Shown piece after piece: positions 43,501 through 50,861 of a DNA stretch of 64,000 bases. This DNA is from Candidatus Marimicrobium litorale. GTDB taxonomy: Bacteria > Pseudomonadota > Gammaproteobacteria > Pseudomonadales > Halieaceae. The notes below the pieces were generated by a model. That model searched no databases. It was not told the origin of the DNA and saw nothing but the letters and a program-made list of their open reading frames with translations. Both the position numbers and the translations under genes were made by a program. Positions within the stretch are counted from its first letter, which is position 1, and every line of letters begins with the position of its first letter. Location of the stretch: the NCBI RefSeq assembly GCF_026262645.1, contig NZ_SHNO01000001.1, forward strand, positions 682,001 to 746,000. Direction: 5' to 3'.

Positions 43501-43590
43501 AAACAATGCTTTTAATCCAAGCACGAGGAGTACCAGGCTAAGTACTGTCGCGAGAACCGGTTTACGAATGAAGATTTCAGTAAAGTTCAT
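40504..43590 (-). CDS. RND efflux transporter permease
   Basis: A 1028-residue inner-membrane pump of the hydrophobe/amphiphile exporter RND family. It shows the twofold repeat: N-terminal helix (FIRKPVLATVLSLVLLVLG), a large periplasmic loop, helices 2-6 with the proton-relay aspartates in ISLVVDDAIVVVEN, a second loop, and C-terminal helices (LIGLISKHGILIVQFAND). Length is normal. It is encoded 2 bases after its adaptor; no outer-membrane channel gene follows, so a shared TolC is expected. Confidence 0.94.
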   Translation of the reverse strand: MNFTEIFIRKPVLATVLSLVLLVLGLKALFDLQVRQYPEMETGVITIKTIYPGASASDIEGYVTQPIQQQVAQAEGIDYMYAQNNMGVSIITLYLKINYPTDSALAEVLSLVQQVSYRLPTGTQDPSITKSSSSPPIGYISFKSDRLENQQISDYISRVAVPLFSTVAGVNSVDILGEKDFAMRIWLDPVRMAAFSVDAKQVREAIADQNSVSSSGKFKGKFIEVDIKAMTDLKTAEEFGSIVLFSDNDRVVRISDVGTVELGASSYDESVAANGTPAIMVSISNTADSNPLKVIKGVYAVLKQIQEAVPGGMTVNMDYDSTIYISTSIDEVSRTLMEAIVIVILVVFSFLGSPRAVLIPVVTIPLSLIGSLFMMLALGFSINLLTLLAMVLAISLVVDDAIVVVENTSRHLEEGMDALQAAIVSAKEIAIPVISMTITLAAVYAPIGFMGGLTGSLFTEFAFSLAGAVLISGFIALTLTPMMCSRILTLEAVETPLVKRINSVLEALRKRYETLLSYLLANRFYVWPLAITILVSLVYMFTHTASELAPEEDQGVILFTATGPVYANTDYLQATAKPLEQKVNEVPETSAFFSVYGYQNDSTLFLVDVLTPWDDRTRTAQDIQHELQKAVISYPGLQTYTFSPPVLPGTPQGLPYQLVIKSATEDLESMYPYVEKLMERGRDSGKFIFIKNDMKMNRPQIEIAINRDKAASLGVSPQDIGTVLQTFLSEGFVNYFSLNGRSYQVIPEVRRDSRLDTAALKTYYVKASSGDMIPLSALVDATTVIKPSQNNQFQQLNSATIEAKMMPGVSLQEAHTYMVAQAKDILPDAYLLDSSGELRQFLQEGSSLITTFFLAIIIIYLVLAAQFESFRDPLIILTTVPLSIFGAMLPLYFGAATLNIYTEVGLVTLIGLISKHGILIVQFANDLQRDKGLNKHDAILAAAGVRLRPVLMTTAAMVIGVLPLVVATGAGANSRYSIGLVISVGMAVGTLFTLFVLPAIYTFLAEDIATEKPAGDQPHSEEAVSAGT

Positions 43591-43592
43591 CG

Positions 43593-44735
43593 TTACTGTC
43601 CCGTAACCGCGTTTTGATCCAATTTCACCGAGTTGTTAACGGTAATAATGGTCTTCTTGCTGAGCTGTTGCTGATTGGAGGTAATAATCTGGTCGCCGGC
43701 CGAAATGCCTTTTGTAATCGCTACTTTAGAATCCTGTTTGTCAAAAACATCGACATATTTTTGTGTAACGGTATATTCCTTGGTTTTACTGCTGTCACTG
43801 CTGTCACTGCTGTCACTGGTCGGGTCAGAGACTACAAACACGCTATCGCCGTATAGCGAATAACTAATAGCAACATCGGGTAACGCAAATACTTTGGTTA
43901 CCTCTTTTGTTTCCAGGGTGACGCTTACATACATGCCAGGGCTCAGCTTTTTACCGGGATCCTGAATTTGTGCTCTTATATCGATATTGCGAGAGTTAGG
44001 ATCCACTTGTGCGCTGATGGCGACCACGATTGCATTGTAGTTTTTGTCGGGCCTTGCTTCGCTGTCGACCGTTGCTTTCAAGCCATTCTGAAGTAAGGGA
44101 AGGTATGATTCCGGTAAGCTGAAATCGACGAAAAGAACACTGGTGTCCTGAAGGTTGACCAGCGTCGTGCCGGGTTGCACGAAGTCCCCTAAATTCACTT
44201 CGCGTATGCTGAGTCGACCGCTGAAGGGCGCCTTGATAGCGAGGTAGTCGATCTTCGTTTTGGTTGCGTGCGCGGCTGCCTGGTCTGAGACTAGTTCGGC
44301 CTGCACCCGGTCGAGGGTCGCCTTTGCTGCGCTGTTTTCGGTTACCAGCTTGGCGTATCTGTCAGTGTTCAGTTGTGAGAGCCTCACTTTGGCTTCGTCA
44401 CTTTGCAACTCATCTTGCTCCAGTTGGTCGTCCAGCTGGACCAGAAGATCGCCTGCCTCAACGAGGTCGCCCGATCGGAAATGTATTGATCGAACCTGTC
44501 CCGCGATTTGAGGCGTCACATTGACCCCCTCACTGGCGGTAATTTGTCCGAATGCACTGATGCGTGTCGTCCACTCGGACTGAGCCGCCTTGAGGGTCGT
44601 CACCGCAACAGTGGGCGGTCGATAAGCGGCGAGCTTTTCTTTGGTAAGGTACCCTTTGAGTAGATCCCAGCCGAATACAGTAATGAGGATAGCGGCAACA
44701 CCGCCCGCGGTAACTAGTTTCATTCGTCTGTTCAC
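43593..44735 (-). CDS. RND efflux periplasmic adaptor subunit
   Basis: The membrane fusion protein of the pump: an N-terminal membrane anchor, a lipoyl-like half (SEGVNVTPQIAGQVRSIHFRSG, split by a coiled-coil hairpin), beta-barrel and membrane-proximal domain. I prefer the GTG at 44735, preceded by GAGAG; a TTG at 44771 and an ATG at 44723 are in the same frame. A serine/aspartate insert (SDSSDSSDSSKTKEY), encoded by three 9-bp repeats at 43788-43814, sits in the membrane-proximal domain. Confidence 0.9.
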   Translation of the reverse strand: MNRRMKLVTAGGVAAILITVFGWDLLKGYLTKEKLAAYRPPTVAVTTLKAAQSEWTTRISAFGQITASEGVNVTPQIAGQVRSIHFRSGDLVEAGDLLVQLDDQLEQDELQSDEAKVRLSQLNTDRYAKLVTENSAAKATLDRVQAELVSDQAAAHATKTKIDYLAIKAPFSGRLSIREVNLGDFVQPGTTLVNLQDTSVLFVDFSLPESYLPLLQNGLKATVDSEARPDKNYNAIVVAISAQVDPNSRNIDIRAQIQDPGKKLSPGMYVSVTLETKEVTKVFALPDVAISYSLYGDSVFVVSDPTSDSSDSSDSSKTKEYTVTQKYVDVFDKQDSKVAITKGISAGDQIITSNQQQLSKKTIITVNNSVKLDQNAVTGQ

Positions 44736-44908
44736 GTGAGGCTCTCTCAGGATTTGGCTTTCAGGAAGCAACGCTACATGGGTGACTCCATTGTAGACTG
44801 ATTTTGCCGTTAGCGGGAACCACTAGGTGGGGTTGCTCGCCTGTTATTTCGATTTGCTGGCTGGTATCCTCCGGCAACATTAACGCAGAGTCGAAGCGGA
44901 GACGTGTT

Positions 44909-45544
44909 GTGAGAAAAGCGCTTGAAAATATGCTGGTTATGCAGAACCGAATGAATTTACGCGTTCATGAGGATTGGCAAGCACAGGATTTTGAGTGGTA
45001 TCGGGCTATCTGGACGGAGTGCGCGGAGCTAATTGAGCATTACGGCTATAAATGGTGGAAGAAACAAGAGGCAGATATGGAGCAGGTGCGCCTCGAAGTA
45101 ATCGATATCTGGCACTTCGGCCTCTCAGCCCTTTTTGGTAACGGTAAGAGTATTGAAACGATAGCCGGGGAGATCGAGGCAGAACTTGCCAACTTTCACG
45201 CATCGGATCTCGGTGTGCGTGAAGCTACAGAAGCTCTTGCCTTGCATGCGCTGGACACTCGCGGATTTTCACCCTTGCGTTTCTGGCAGTTGATGCAAGC
45301 GTCAGGACTGGACTTCGATGCCTTGTATGCGGCTTATGTTGGAAAAAACGTGCTCAACTTTTTTCGCCAGGACCACGGTTATAAAAGCGGTACTTATACA
45401 AAAATCTGGGGCGGAAGGGAAGACAACGAGCATCTTGCAGAGCTTGTACTGACGTTGGACAAAAATGCTGATGACTTCTCGGAACAAGTCTACGACGCTT
45501 TGAAGAGGCGCTACCAAGATATCGTGCCTCAGGTGGAGAGCTGA
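44909..45544 (+). CDS. dut: Dimeric all-alpha dUTP diphosphatase
   Basis: This 211-residue enzyme belongs to the dimeric all-alpha dUTPases (as in Leishmania, Campylobacter and T4-type phages), not to the trimeric Dut family. The metal-binding helices are visible: FEWYRAIWTECAELIEHYGYKWWKK and VRLEVIDIWHFGLSAL (E-x-x-E and E-x-x-D sets). The GTG at 44909 has GGAG nine bases upstream. It removes dUTP and supplies dUMP. It is divergent from the RND adaptor and just upstream of the gene at 45549. Confidence 0.88.
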   Translation: MRKALENMLVMQNRMNLRVHEDWQAQDFEWYRAIWTECAELIEHYGYKWWKKQEADMEQVRLEVIDIWHFGLSALFGNGKSIETIAGEIEAELANFHASDLGVREATEALALHALDTRGFSPLRFWQLMQASGLDFDALYAAYVGKNVLNFFRQDHGYKSGTYTKIWGGREDNEHLAELVLTLDKNADDFSEQVYDALKRRYQDIVPQVES

Positions 45545-45548
45545 TGCG

Positions 45549-46442
45549 GTGACCTTGCTGGAGGAAAAGTTATCCACTACTGCCTTGGCACGGAAACTGG
45601 AAATACCGGCGCAGGAAGTGTTCGGAACTCTCAAGGACTATGGCTGGATCGAGCGAAAGCAGAGTGCTTGGGCATTGACTGCAAAGGGCGAGTATGAGGG
45701 CGGTAGTTACCAAAAAAGCAAAAAATACGGTGCTTACATCGTCTGGCCCCACAGTCTTTTGCAGCACCCTCTGCTGCTGGCGATCGAGTCAAGTCAGCGC
45801 TTGACCGCGGCTACCCTATGCCGTCATTACTCACATTTTAACACCCGTCAGATGAACCGGGCGCTTGCTGAGCTGGGTTTGCAGAAGCACACGATCATGG
45901 GATGGGAGCTTACCGAGCACGGCGGCAAACTGGGCGGACTGCAGGAGGAAAGCACCTCCACCGGCGGGCTGTATGTGACATGGCCAAACGAGTTAATGGA
46001 TAACCCGGTCGTCCACCGGGAGTTAAATCGACAGGGGGGGCAGGCTGGCGTTATGGCGGGTGAGTCTGACGCTGAGCAAGATCTTTTCGCGGCCCCGGCC
46101 GATCACTTTAGTACCTGCAAAGGTATCGACGGGCATATCCTCGCCTCCGCTTTGCAAACACGGGTTTGCGATTGGCTATACCTCGCGCAACTGGTTCATG
46201 CGGTGCAGCGAAATTTGCCTGTGGAAGAGGAACTATGCGCAGACTTTTATGTGCCGTCAGGCCAGGTTTATATCGATTGCTGGGAGGCAGATGTGCCAGC
46301 AGGTCAGCTGTCGGGTAAACTGCGCAAGCGGGAGCTCTACCGCGACCTTGAGTTGCGCTCCCTTGAAATTAATGCCGATGATGCCGGTCGGCTGGACGAG
46401 GTGCTGGGGCGCGGGCTGCTATCATTTGGTGTGCGGCACTGA
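45549..46442 (+). CDS. Two-repeat winged-helix protein with a nuclease-like C-terminus
   Basis: A 297-residue protein. The first half has two similar segments, each a small helical unit resembling the C-terminal domain of phage antirepressors (KLSTTALARKLEIPAQEVFG; LCRHYSHFNTRQMNRALAEL), followed each time by a strand with IVWP or VTWP. The last 90 residues (about 205-290) resemble a DUF559/PD-(D/E)xK nuclease: LPVEEELCADFYVPSGQVYID, then EADVPAGQLSGKLRKRELYRDLE and LEIN. The family is found in marine gammaproteobacteria and has no known function; assignment of the nuclease fold is by eye. It starts at GTG 5 bases after dut. Confidence 0.6.
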   Translation: MTLLEEKLSTTALARKLEIPAQEVFGTLKDYGWIERKQSAWALTAKGEYEGGSYQKSKKYGAYIVWPHSLLQHPLLLAIESSQRLTAATLCRHYSHFNTRQMNRALAELGLQKHTIMGWELTEHGGKLGGLQEESTSTGGLYVTWPNELMDNPVVHRELNRQGGQAGVMAGESDAEQDLFAAPADHFSTCKGIDGHILASALQTRVCDWLYLAQLVHAVQRNLPVEEELCADFYVPSGQVYIDCWEADVPAGQLSGKLRKRELYRDLELRSLEINADDAGRLDEVLGRGLLSFGVRH

Positions 46443-46446
46443 GCGT

Positions 46447-47562
46447 TCAGTGTTGTCTTTGTTGCAGTAGCACGCCGCATTCCATGTGGTCCGTGTAGGG
46501 GAACTGATCAAACAGCGCAAAATGCTCGACGGTATGGGTCTTGTGAAGCGTGTGAAGGTTTTTCGCCAGCGTATCCGGGTTGCACGAAACGTAGAGAATG
46601 CTTGAGAAATTCTTCGCCATATCGGTGGTTTTTTCGTCCAGGCCCGCTCGCGGCGGGTCTAGAAACAGCGTATTTAGATTGTACCGGTCGAGCCGCTGCG
46701 GCAGCGCGGCTAGCCGCCGAAAAGTGCGCGCGCCGCGCAGCGCCTCGCTGACCTCCTCTGCAGACATTCTCAGCATTTGCACATTGCGGATATGATTTTC
46801 TTCGACGTTGGCCCGCGCGGCGCGAATCGACGTCTTGGAGACCTCTGTCGCTATGACCTGTTGGAAGTGCCGCGATAGCGGAAGGGTAAAGTTGCCGTTA
46901 CCGCAATAGAGCTCGAGGAGGTCTCCCTGCAGCGCTCGCGCTCGCTCGCACGCCCATTCGACCATGCGGATATTGACCTGCCCATTAGGCTGGCTGAAGG
47001 CCTGTTCGTATTGACGATAGCAATATTCCCTGTCATGAATCGGAAGCCGCTCTCGAACGAAGTCACGCCCTATAATCAGCTTTTGGCCGCGACTTCGACC
47101 GATGATAGACAGGGTATCTGACCCTTTGTTCAAGTGGTGCGCCAGGTGCCTTGCCGCCTGCTCCCAGTTGTCATCCAGCGCACGGTGATAGATCAGGCTT
47201 ACCAGAATTTCCCCGGTAAGTGAGCCGAGAAATTCAACCTGGAAAAGTTTTTCTCTCAGGGGCGCACTTTCCCTTAGCTGCGCCTTCAACGTGGGCATCA
47301 GGGTGCGTATGGCATCCGAGGCGATCGGAAAGTCCTCGATGGCAATCGGGTGCTTTGGTTCTCCCGGGCGATACATTACATAATCCAGTGCATCGCCATC
47401 GTGCCACATGCGAAACTCAGCCCTTTGCCGAAAACCGAGTGTCGCAGATTCAACGATCTGCGGCTGCGGTGGTAAGAAGGGGTGTAGTAGCTTGCATACT
47501 CGAGACACTTTCTCATCGAGCAGGGCTCGGTAGCGATCTGGCTGGATGCGAGAGAGGGGCAT
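46447..47562 (-). CDS. trmA: tRNA (uracil-5-)-methyltransferase
   Basis: TrmA makes 5-methyluridine 54 in the T loop of tRNAs. The 371-residue protein has LLELYCGNGNFTLPL (SAM site), FLDPPRAGLD and the catalytic cysteine motif YVSCNPDTLAKNL, and the ending HMECGVLLQ typical of the family. The ATG at 47562 overlaps the ybiB stop by one base (TGATG); the longer in-frame start at 47595 would overlap further. Confidence 0.95.
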   Translation of the reverse strand: MPLSRIQPDRYRALLDEKVSRVCKLLHPFLPPQPQIVESATLGFRQRAEFRMWHDGDALDYVMYRPGEPKHPIAIEDFPIASDAIRTLMPTLKAQLRESAPLREKLFQVEFLGSLTGEILVSLIYHRALDDNWEQAARHLAHHLNKGSDTLSIIGRSRGQKLIIGRDFVRERLPIHDREYCYRQYEQAFSQPNGQVNIRMVEWACERARALQGDLLELYCGNGNFTLPLSRHFQQVIATEVSKTSIRAARANVEENHIRNVQMLRMSAEEVSEALRGARTFRRLAALPQRLDRYNLNTLFLDPPRAGLDEKTTDMAKNFSSILYVSCNPDTLAKNLHTLHKTHTVEHFALFDQFPYTDHMECGVLLQQRQH

Positions 47563-48578
47563 CAGCCCAGCTGGCTCCGATTGCGCTCCTGCCAAAGTGT
47601 TTCTGCCTGAGCGCTGGCGCCTTTCTCAGTGAGCTTGGGGTTGCAGACAACTAGAGCCGCAGCGGTTGTCATCAGTGTGGCCTGTAGACCATAGTCATCC
47701 GGCATGTGGTCGCGCCAAAGTGCTAATACAGGTTCACAGGCGGGCGCAGATACACTGGCTACTCGGGCGGGTATCGTGCGAGAAAAACGCACTTCTTCAG
47801 ACTGTCCATCGTGCAGCAGAAGCAGGCGGGTATCAGCGTGAGGCTTCACTTCTACTTCGCCGCTTTCACCCCTAAACACAATGGCTCTGGATTGCCCTAA
47901 TAGCCTGTCAGCGCCCTGATGCAGTTGAGCGTAAGCAGGATGGAAAACACTCTGTACACTCGCTTTGGCGCCGAGCGGGTTGAGCATGCGGGCAAGCGTA
48001 TTCACTGGGGAGCGTAGGCCCAGCAGATTGCGCAATTGCATCAGATCCTCTAGTGGTGTGCAGAACTCCCTCAGAGGCAAGTAGCTCAGATGATATGCAT
48101 CGAGATGACTGCGGACCTCTGTCCAATTACTGGCAATGGGTAGTCCCATCTCCCTCATGGCCACCTCGGTATAGAGCCGTTCCGGCGTATGACCCATGCT
48201 ACCGTGCACGAAAACACGATAGCCTGCCTGCGCGAGCAGCAGCATGGACAAAATATACCAGGGGTTCTGATGCTTCTTGCCCGCGTAAGTCGACCAATCC
48301 AGATCTGCAGTCGTATCCCCGGGACTCTCCATATGCATTCGGCAGGCATCGACGAAGCCGGCGAGCTCTTCCGGTGATTCTTCTTTTACCCGGAGTAGCA
48401 TCAAAAAGGCACCGGTTTGCAAAGGTTCCGTTTTACCGTCTAGCAACATCCCAAAAGCGATTCGTGCTTCCTCGCGCGTGAGGGAGCGGGTGCCGGTCTT
48501 GCCTTTGCCAAGAATACGAATATATGGCGCGAAGGCATGCTCCTGACGCGAGGCGGCGGATGTATCGGTAACTTTCAA
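47562..48578 (-). CDS. ybiB: YbiB/TrpD2-type glycosyl transferase-fold protein
   Basis: A 338-residue homologue of anthranilate phosphoribosyltransferase of the YbiB/TrpD2 group, which binds nucleic acid and has no TrpD activity in the members studied. Seen are the helical N-terminal domain (LTREEARIAFGMLLDGKTEPLQ split), YAGKKHQNPWYILSMLLLAQ in place of the phosphoribosyl loop, and RSPVNTLARMLNPL. Stop and trmA start share one base. Confidence 0.88.
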   Translation of the reverse strand: MKVTDTSAASRQEHAFAPYIRILGKGKTGTRSLTREEARIAFGMLLDGKTEPLQTGAFLMLLRVKEESPEELAGFVDACRMHMESPGDTTADLDWSTYAGKKHQNPWYILSMLLLAQAGYRVFVHGSMGHTPERLYTEVAMREMGLPIASNWTEVRSHLDAYHLSYLPLREFCTPLEDLMQLRNLLGLRSPVNTLARMLNPLGAKASVQSVFHPAYAQLHQGADRLLGQSRAIVFRGESGEVEVKPHADTRLLLLHDGQSEEVRFSRTIPARVASVSAPACEPVLALWRDHMPDDYGLQATLMTTAAALVVCNPKLTEKGASAQAETLWQERNRSQLG

Positions 48579-48588
48579 TGCATCGCTC

Positions 48589-48906
48589 TCACAGGCAATT
48601 ATCAGGTTTGGGTAATCCGGCTATTTTGCTACCTAGTTTAGCGGGTGAACCCGGAAATAGTGACATCAGGTAGATACTTCGGCCTCTATCAGCGCCCAGT
48701 TTTAGGCCACAGAATTTCACCAACGGTCGCATCGCCGGAGAGCTGTCATAGAGGTCGTAATACTCGCGGAGTAGATTAATCACTTCCCAGTGAGGGTTGG
48801 TGAGCGTCAGCTCTTCAGTTAGTGCAATCTGTATTGCAACCTCAGGGCTCCATTCGCCAAGATCGCGCAAAAAGCCCTCATTATCGAATGCCTCGGCTGG
48901 CAGCAT
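48589..48906 (-). CDS. tusE: TusE/DsrC family sulfur relay protein
   Basis: A 105-residue protein that accepts sulfur from TusD and passes it to MnmA for 2-thiouridine in tRNA. The conserved C-terminal arm ends LPKPDNCL, with the active cysteine as penultimate residue; WSPEVAIQIALTEELTLTNPHW is typical. Together with tusB, tusC and tusD upstream it completes a tusDCBE set. The order matches dsrEFHC-like clusters, but no dsrAB is present. Confidence 0.93.
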   Translation of the reverse strand: MLPAEAFDNEGFLRDLGEWSPEVAIQIALTEELTLTNPHWEVINLLREYYDLYDSSPAMRPLVKFCGLKLGADRGRSIYLMSLFPGSPAKLGSKIAGLPKPDNCL

Positions 48907-48909
48907 CAG

Positions 48910-49200
48910 TCAGTACCAGGCTTGCTGTTGAGCTATTCGCTCGCTAAGTTGCACCCAGCCAGTCATATCTACGGGCGTTATTCCTTCAGGTGGCGGCCAG
49001 GCGCCGGCCAGTCGTGCGTCGGGCTCGAGAATACAGAGACGGGCGCCATTAGCTTGCAGGGTGAGCAGGGCGGGGCTCGCTGTCCGAGCGGCGTAGACGC
49101 CTGCACCGAGCAGCAGGATCGTATCGCCCTCACGGGCGATACGAAGACAATCAGAAAAGGCTTCGCTAGCGGGATTGGCGTTCAGCGTATGAAGGATCAT
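48910..49200 (-). CDS. tusB: Sulfurtransferase complex subunit TusB
   Basis: A 96-residue subunit of the TusBCD hexamer. It starts at ATG 49200 (MILHTLNANPAS) and has DTILLLGAGVYAA in place of the TusD active site. It follows tusC by 2 bases and precedes tusE by 3. Confidence 0.88.
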   Translation of the reverse strand: MILHTLNANPASEAFSDCLRIAREGDTILLLGAGVYAARTASPALLTLQANGARLCILEPDARLAGAWPPPEGITPVDMTGWVQLSERIAQQQAWY

Positions 49201-49202
49201 GG

Positions 49203-49574
49203 CTAGAAACCCAACAAGTGGGTGTGCTCCTCCATCAATGTATGAATCTGTATCGCTTGCAGGGCACACACTGGAATCGGTGCCTGCTCAAGGTCGACAC
49301 CATGCCGTGTCACCGCATCTGCATCTACGTACACCCGCTCGATGCCATAAAGGGGAAATGAGCTGAGCAGGCGACCGATATTTTTAAGACCCGCATGGAC
49401 ACTATCCTGCCCCGGGAGCAGTTGCAGCACTCCCTCGCCGAGAAACAATACATCCAGTGATTGATCCAGCGCAGCGCCGGCTAGTGCCGTATCTACTGCA
49501 GACCGCGCCAGACTGCTGTCGTAGGGTGAGCGGCGTATTATGACGAGTAAAGAGGGTTTGTCTGTATTGCTCAT
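49203..49574 (-). CDS. tusC: Sulfurtransferase complex subunit TusC
   Basis: A 123-residue subunit of TusBCD, starting at ATG 49574 (MSNTDKPSLLVIIRRSPYDSS split after the lysine). The DsrF-like core VDTALAGAALDQSLDVLFLGEGV is intact. Longer in-frame starts would run into tusD. Confidence 0.9.
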   Translation of the reverse strand: MSNTDKPSLLVIIRRSPYDSSLARSAVDTALAGAALDQSLDVLFLGEGVLQLLPGQDSVHAGLKNIGRLLSSFPLYGIERVYVDADAVTRHGVDLEQAPIPVCALQAIQIHTLMEEHTHLLGF

Positions 49575-49575
49575 G

Positions 49576-49968
49576 CTACCCCCCGAAGGTGACCAGTCGG
49601 TCAACCCCGTTGCAAGCGTCCACGAGGTCGCCAAGACCGGAAATGATAAAGGCGGGATTTATGGTCGCTGCTGCGCATTCATGGCGCGTAGCCTCCGCGG
49701 CGTCGAGCATGCCAAAGCGCAGCGCGGAAGTAATACAGATCGCCAACTCTATATTTTTCTCTTCTGCGAGTGCAATCCAATTTGCTATCTGAGCCTCTTC
49801 ATCTTGCGGTAGTACGCTGCTGGCAGAGCTAGTGAGTGTGCCCGCATCCAGAAAAAATACTCTGCGCAGGGTGTGACCGCGCGCTAGCACCGCTTTTGCA
49901 AAATCTGCGGCATGCCGAGACCCGTGTCCCGATACAGGTGACGAGAGCACAAGCAAAGAATAAATCAC
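49576..49968 (-). CDS. tusD: Sulfurtransferase complex subunit TusD
   Basis: TusD is the sulfur-carrying subunit of TusBCD. The 130-residue protein has the active cysteine in AICITSALRFGM (near residue 78) and the usual start YSLLVLSSPVSG. First gene of the tusD-tusC-tusB-tusE-ybiB-trmA series, all closely spaced, five of which concern tRNA modification. Confidence 0.93.
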   Translation of the reverse strand: MIYSLLVLSSPVSGHGSRHAADFAKAVLARGHTLRRVFFLDAGTLTSSASSVLPQDEEAQIANWIALAEEKNIELAICITSALRFGMLDAAEATRHECAAATINPAFIISGLGDLVDACNGVDRLVTFGG

Positions 49969-49980
49969 GCAAGATTCCCT

Positions 49981-50010
49981 AAAACGAAAAACCCCGGCAA
50001 ACGCCGGGGT
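49981..50010 (-). terminator. Intrinsic terminator after the Bax-inhibitor-1 gene
   Basis: ACCCCGGC (49991-49998) and GCCGGGGT (50003-50010) form a perfect 8-bp stem with an AAAC loop. On the minus strand it is followed by TTTTTCGTTTT, so it ends transcription coming from the gene at 50032, 21 bases downstream of its stop and 13 bases before tusD. Confidence 0.85.
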
Positions 50011-50031
50011 CCTGGTACTGCATGGAGGCGA

Positions 50032-50706
50032 TCAGTCATCACCACCGAATGCAGTCAACAAGTGCAGTAAGTGAATGAACAGATTATAAATATCCAGATA
50101 CAGCGCGACGGTGGCGCGAATATAATTTGTCTCACCACCATTAATGATGCGGCTGGTGTCGAACAGGATAAGCCCCGACATGATCATCACGACAGCGGCA
50201 GAAATCGTCAAGGACAGTGCAGGAATAGCCAGAAATATATTGGCTATCATTGCGACGACCGCCACAAGCAGGCCCACCATGAGGAATCCTCCCATGTAGG
50301 AAAAATCCTTCCGGGTGGTCAGCGCATATGCGGACAGGCCAAAAAATACGATGGCAGTGCCACCTAGTGCCTGCATAACCAGCGAGTGACCGCCCGGCAT
50401 CGCCAAATAATAGTTAAGCATGGGGCCGATAGAGGCGCCCATTACGCCGGCAAAGGCAAAAATCGCCAGCAGGCCCTTCGAGCTGTCAGCCAATCGGTTT
50501 ACAACAAAAAGCAAACCAAAGCCCACTAGGGTAAGAATCAGCGCCATTCCATGGCCCAGCCCCATCGCCATAGAAATGCCGGCGGTAACAGCACTGAACA
50601 GCAGCGTCATGCCCAACAACATGTAGGTATTCTTCAATACTTTGTTGGTGCTCAGGGCAGATTCAATACCCACTGAATCTGTACGGTATAAGCCATTGTC
50701 TTGCAT
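50032..50706 (-). CDS. Bax inhibitor-1/YccA family membrane protein
   Basis: A 224-residue inner-membrane protein with seven hydrophobic helices and the BI-1 ending FDTSRIINGGETNYIRATVALYLDIYN split by the usual charged residues; AFGGDD closes the protein. YccA-like members bind FtsH in E. coli. The ATG at 50706 has GGAG 11 bases upstream; several longer in-frame starts exist. A strong terminator follows. Confidence 0.9.
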   Translation of the reverse strand: MQDNGLYRTDSVGIESALSTNKVLKNTYMLLGMTLLFSAVTAGISMAMGLGHGMALILTLVGFGLLFVVNRLADSSKGLLAIFAFAGVMGASIGPMLNYYLAMPGGHSLVMQALGGTAIVFFGLSAYALTTRKDFSYMGGFLMVGLLVAVVAMIANIFLAIPALSLTISAAVVMIMSGLILFDTSRIINGGETNYIRATVALYLDIYNLFIHLLHLLTAFGGDD

Positions 50707-50861
50707 AGATTTCTCCATAAAAACCATGAGAGAGATGTCTCGTTGTCTTGGACAGATAATAAGGGCGAAATATCCAAAATCCAAGTGAAATTACTGAGAA
50801 AATACCGCGCAGAGTGCCCTGCTGTATTTTTGTTCCTCAGGAAAATCAGGGTGTTGGGTGT

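Noticed and set aside
43788-43814. Three 9-bp repeats in the RND adaptor gene as a phase-variation switch
   Set aside because: The unit is a multiple of three and only adds Ser-Ser-Asp residues to a loop; it cannot shift the frame.
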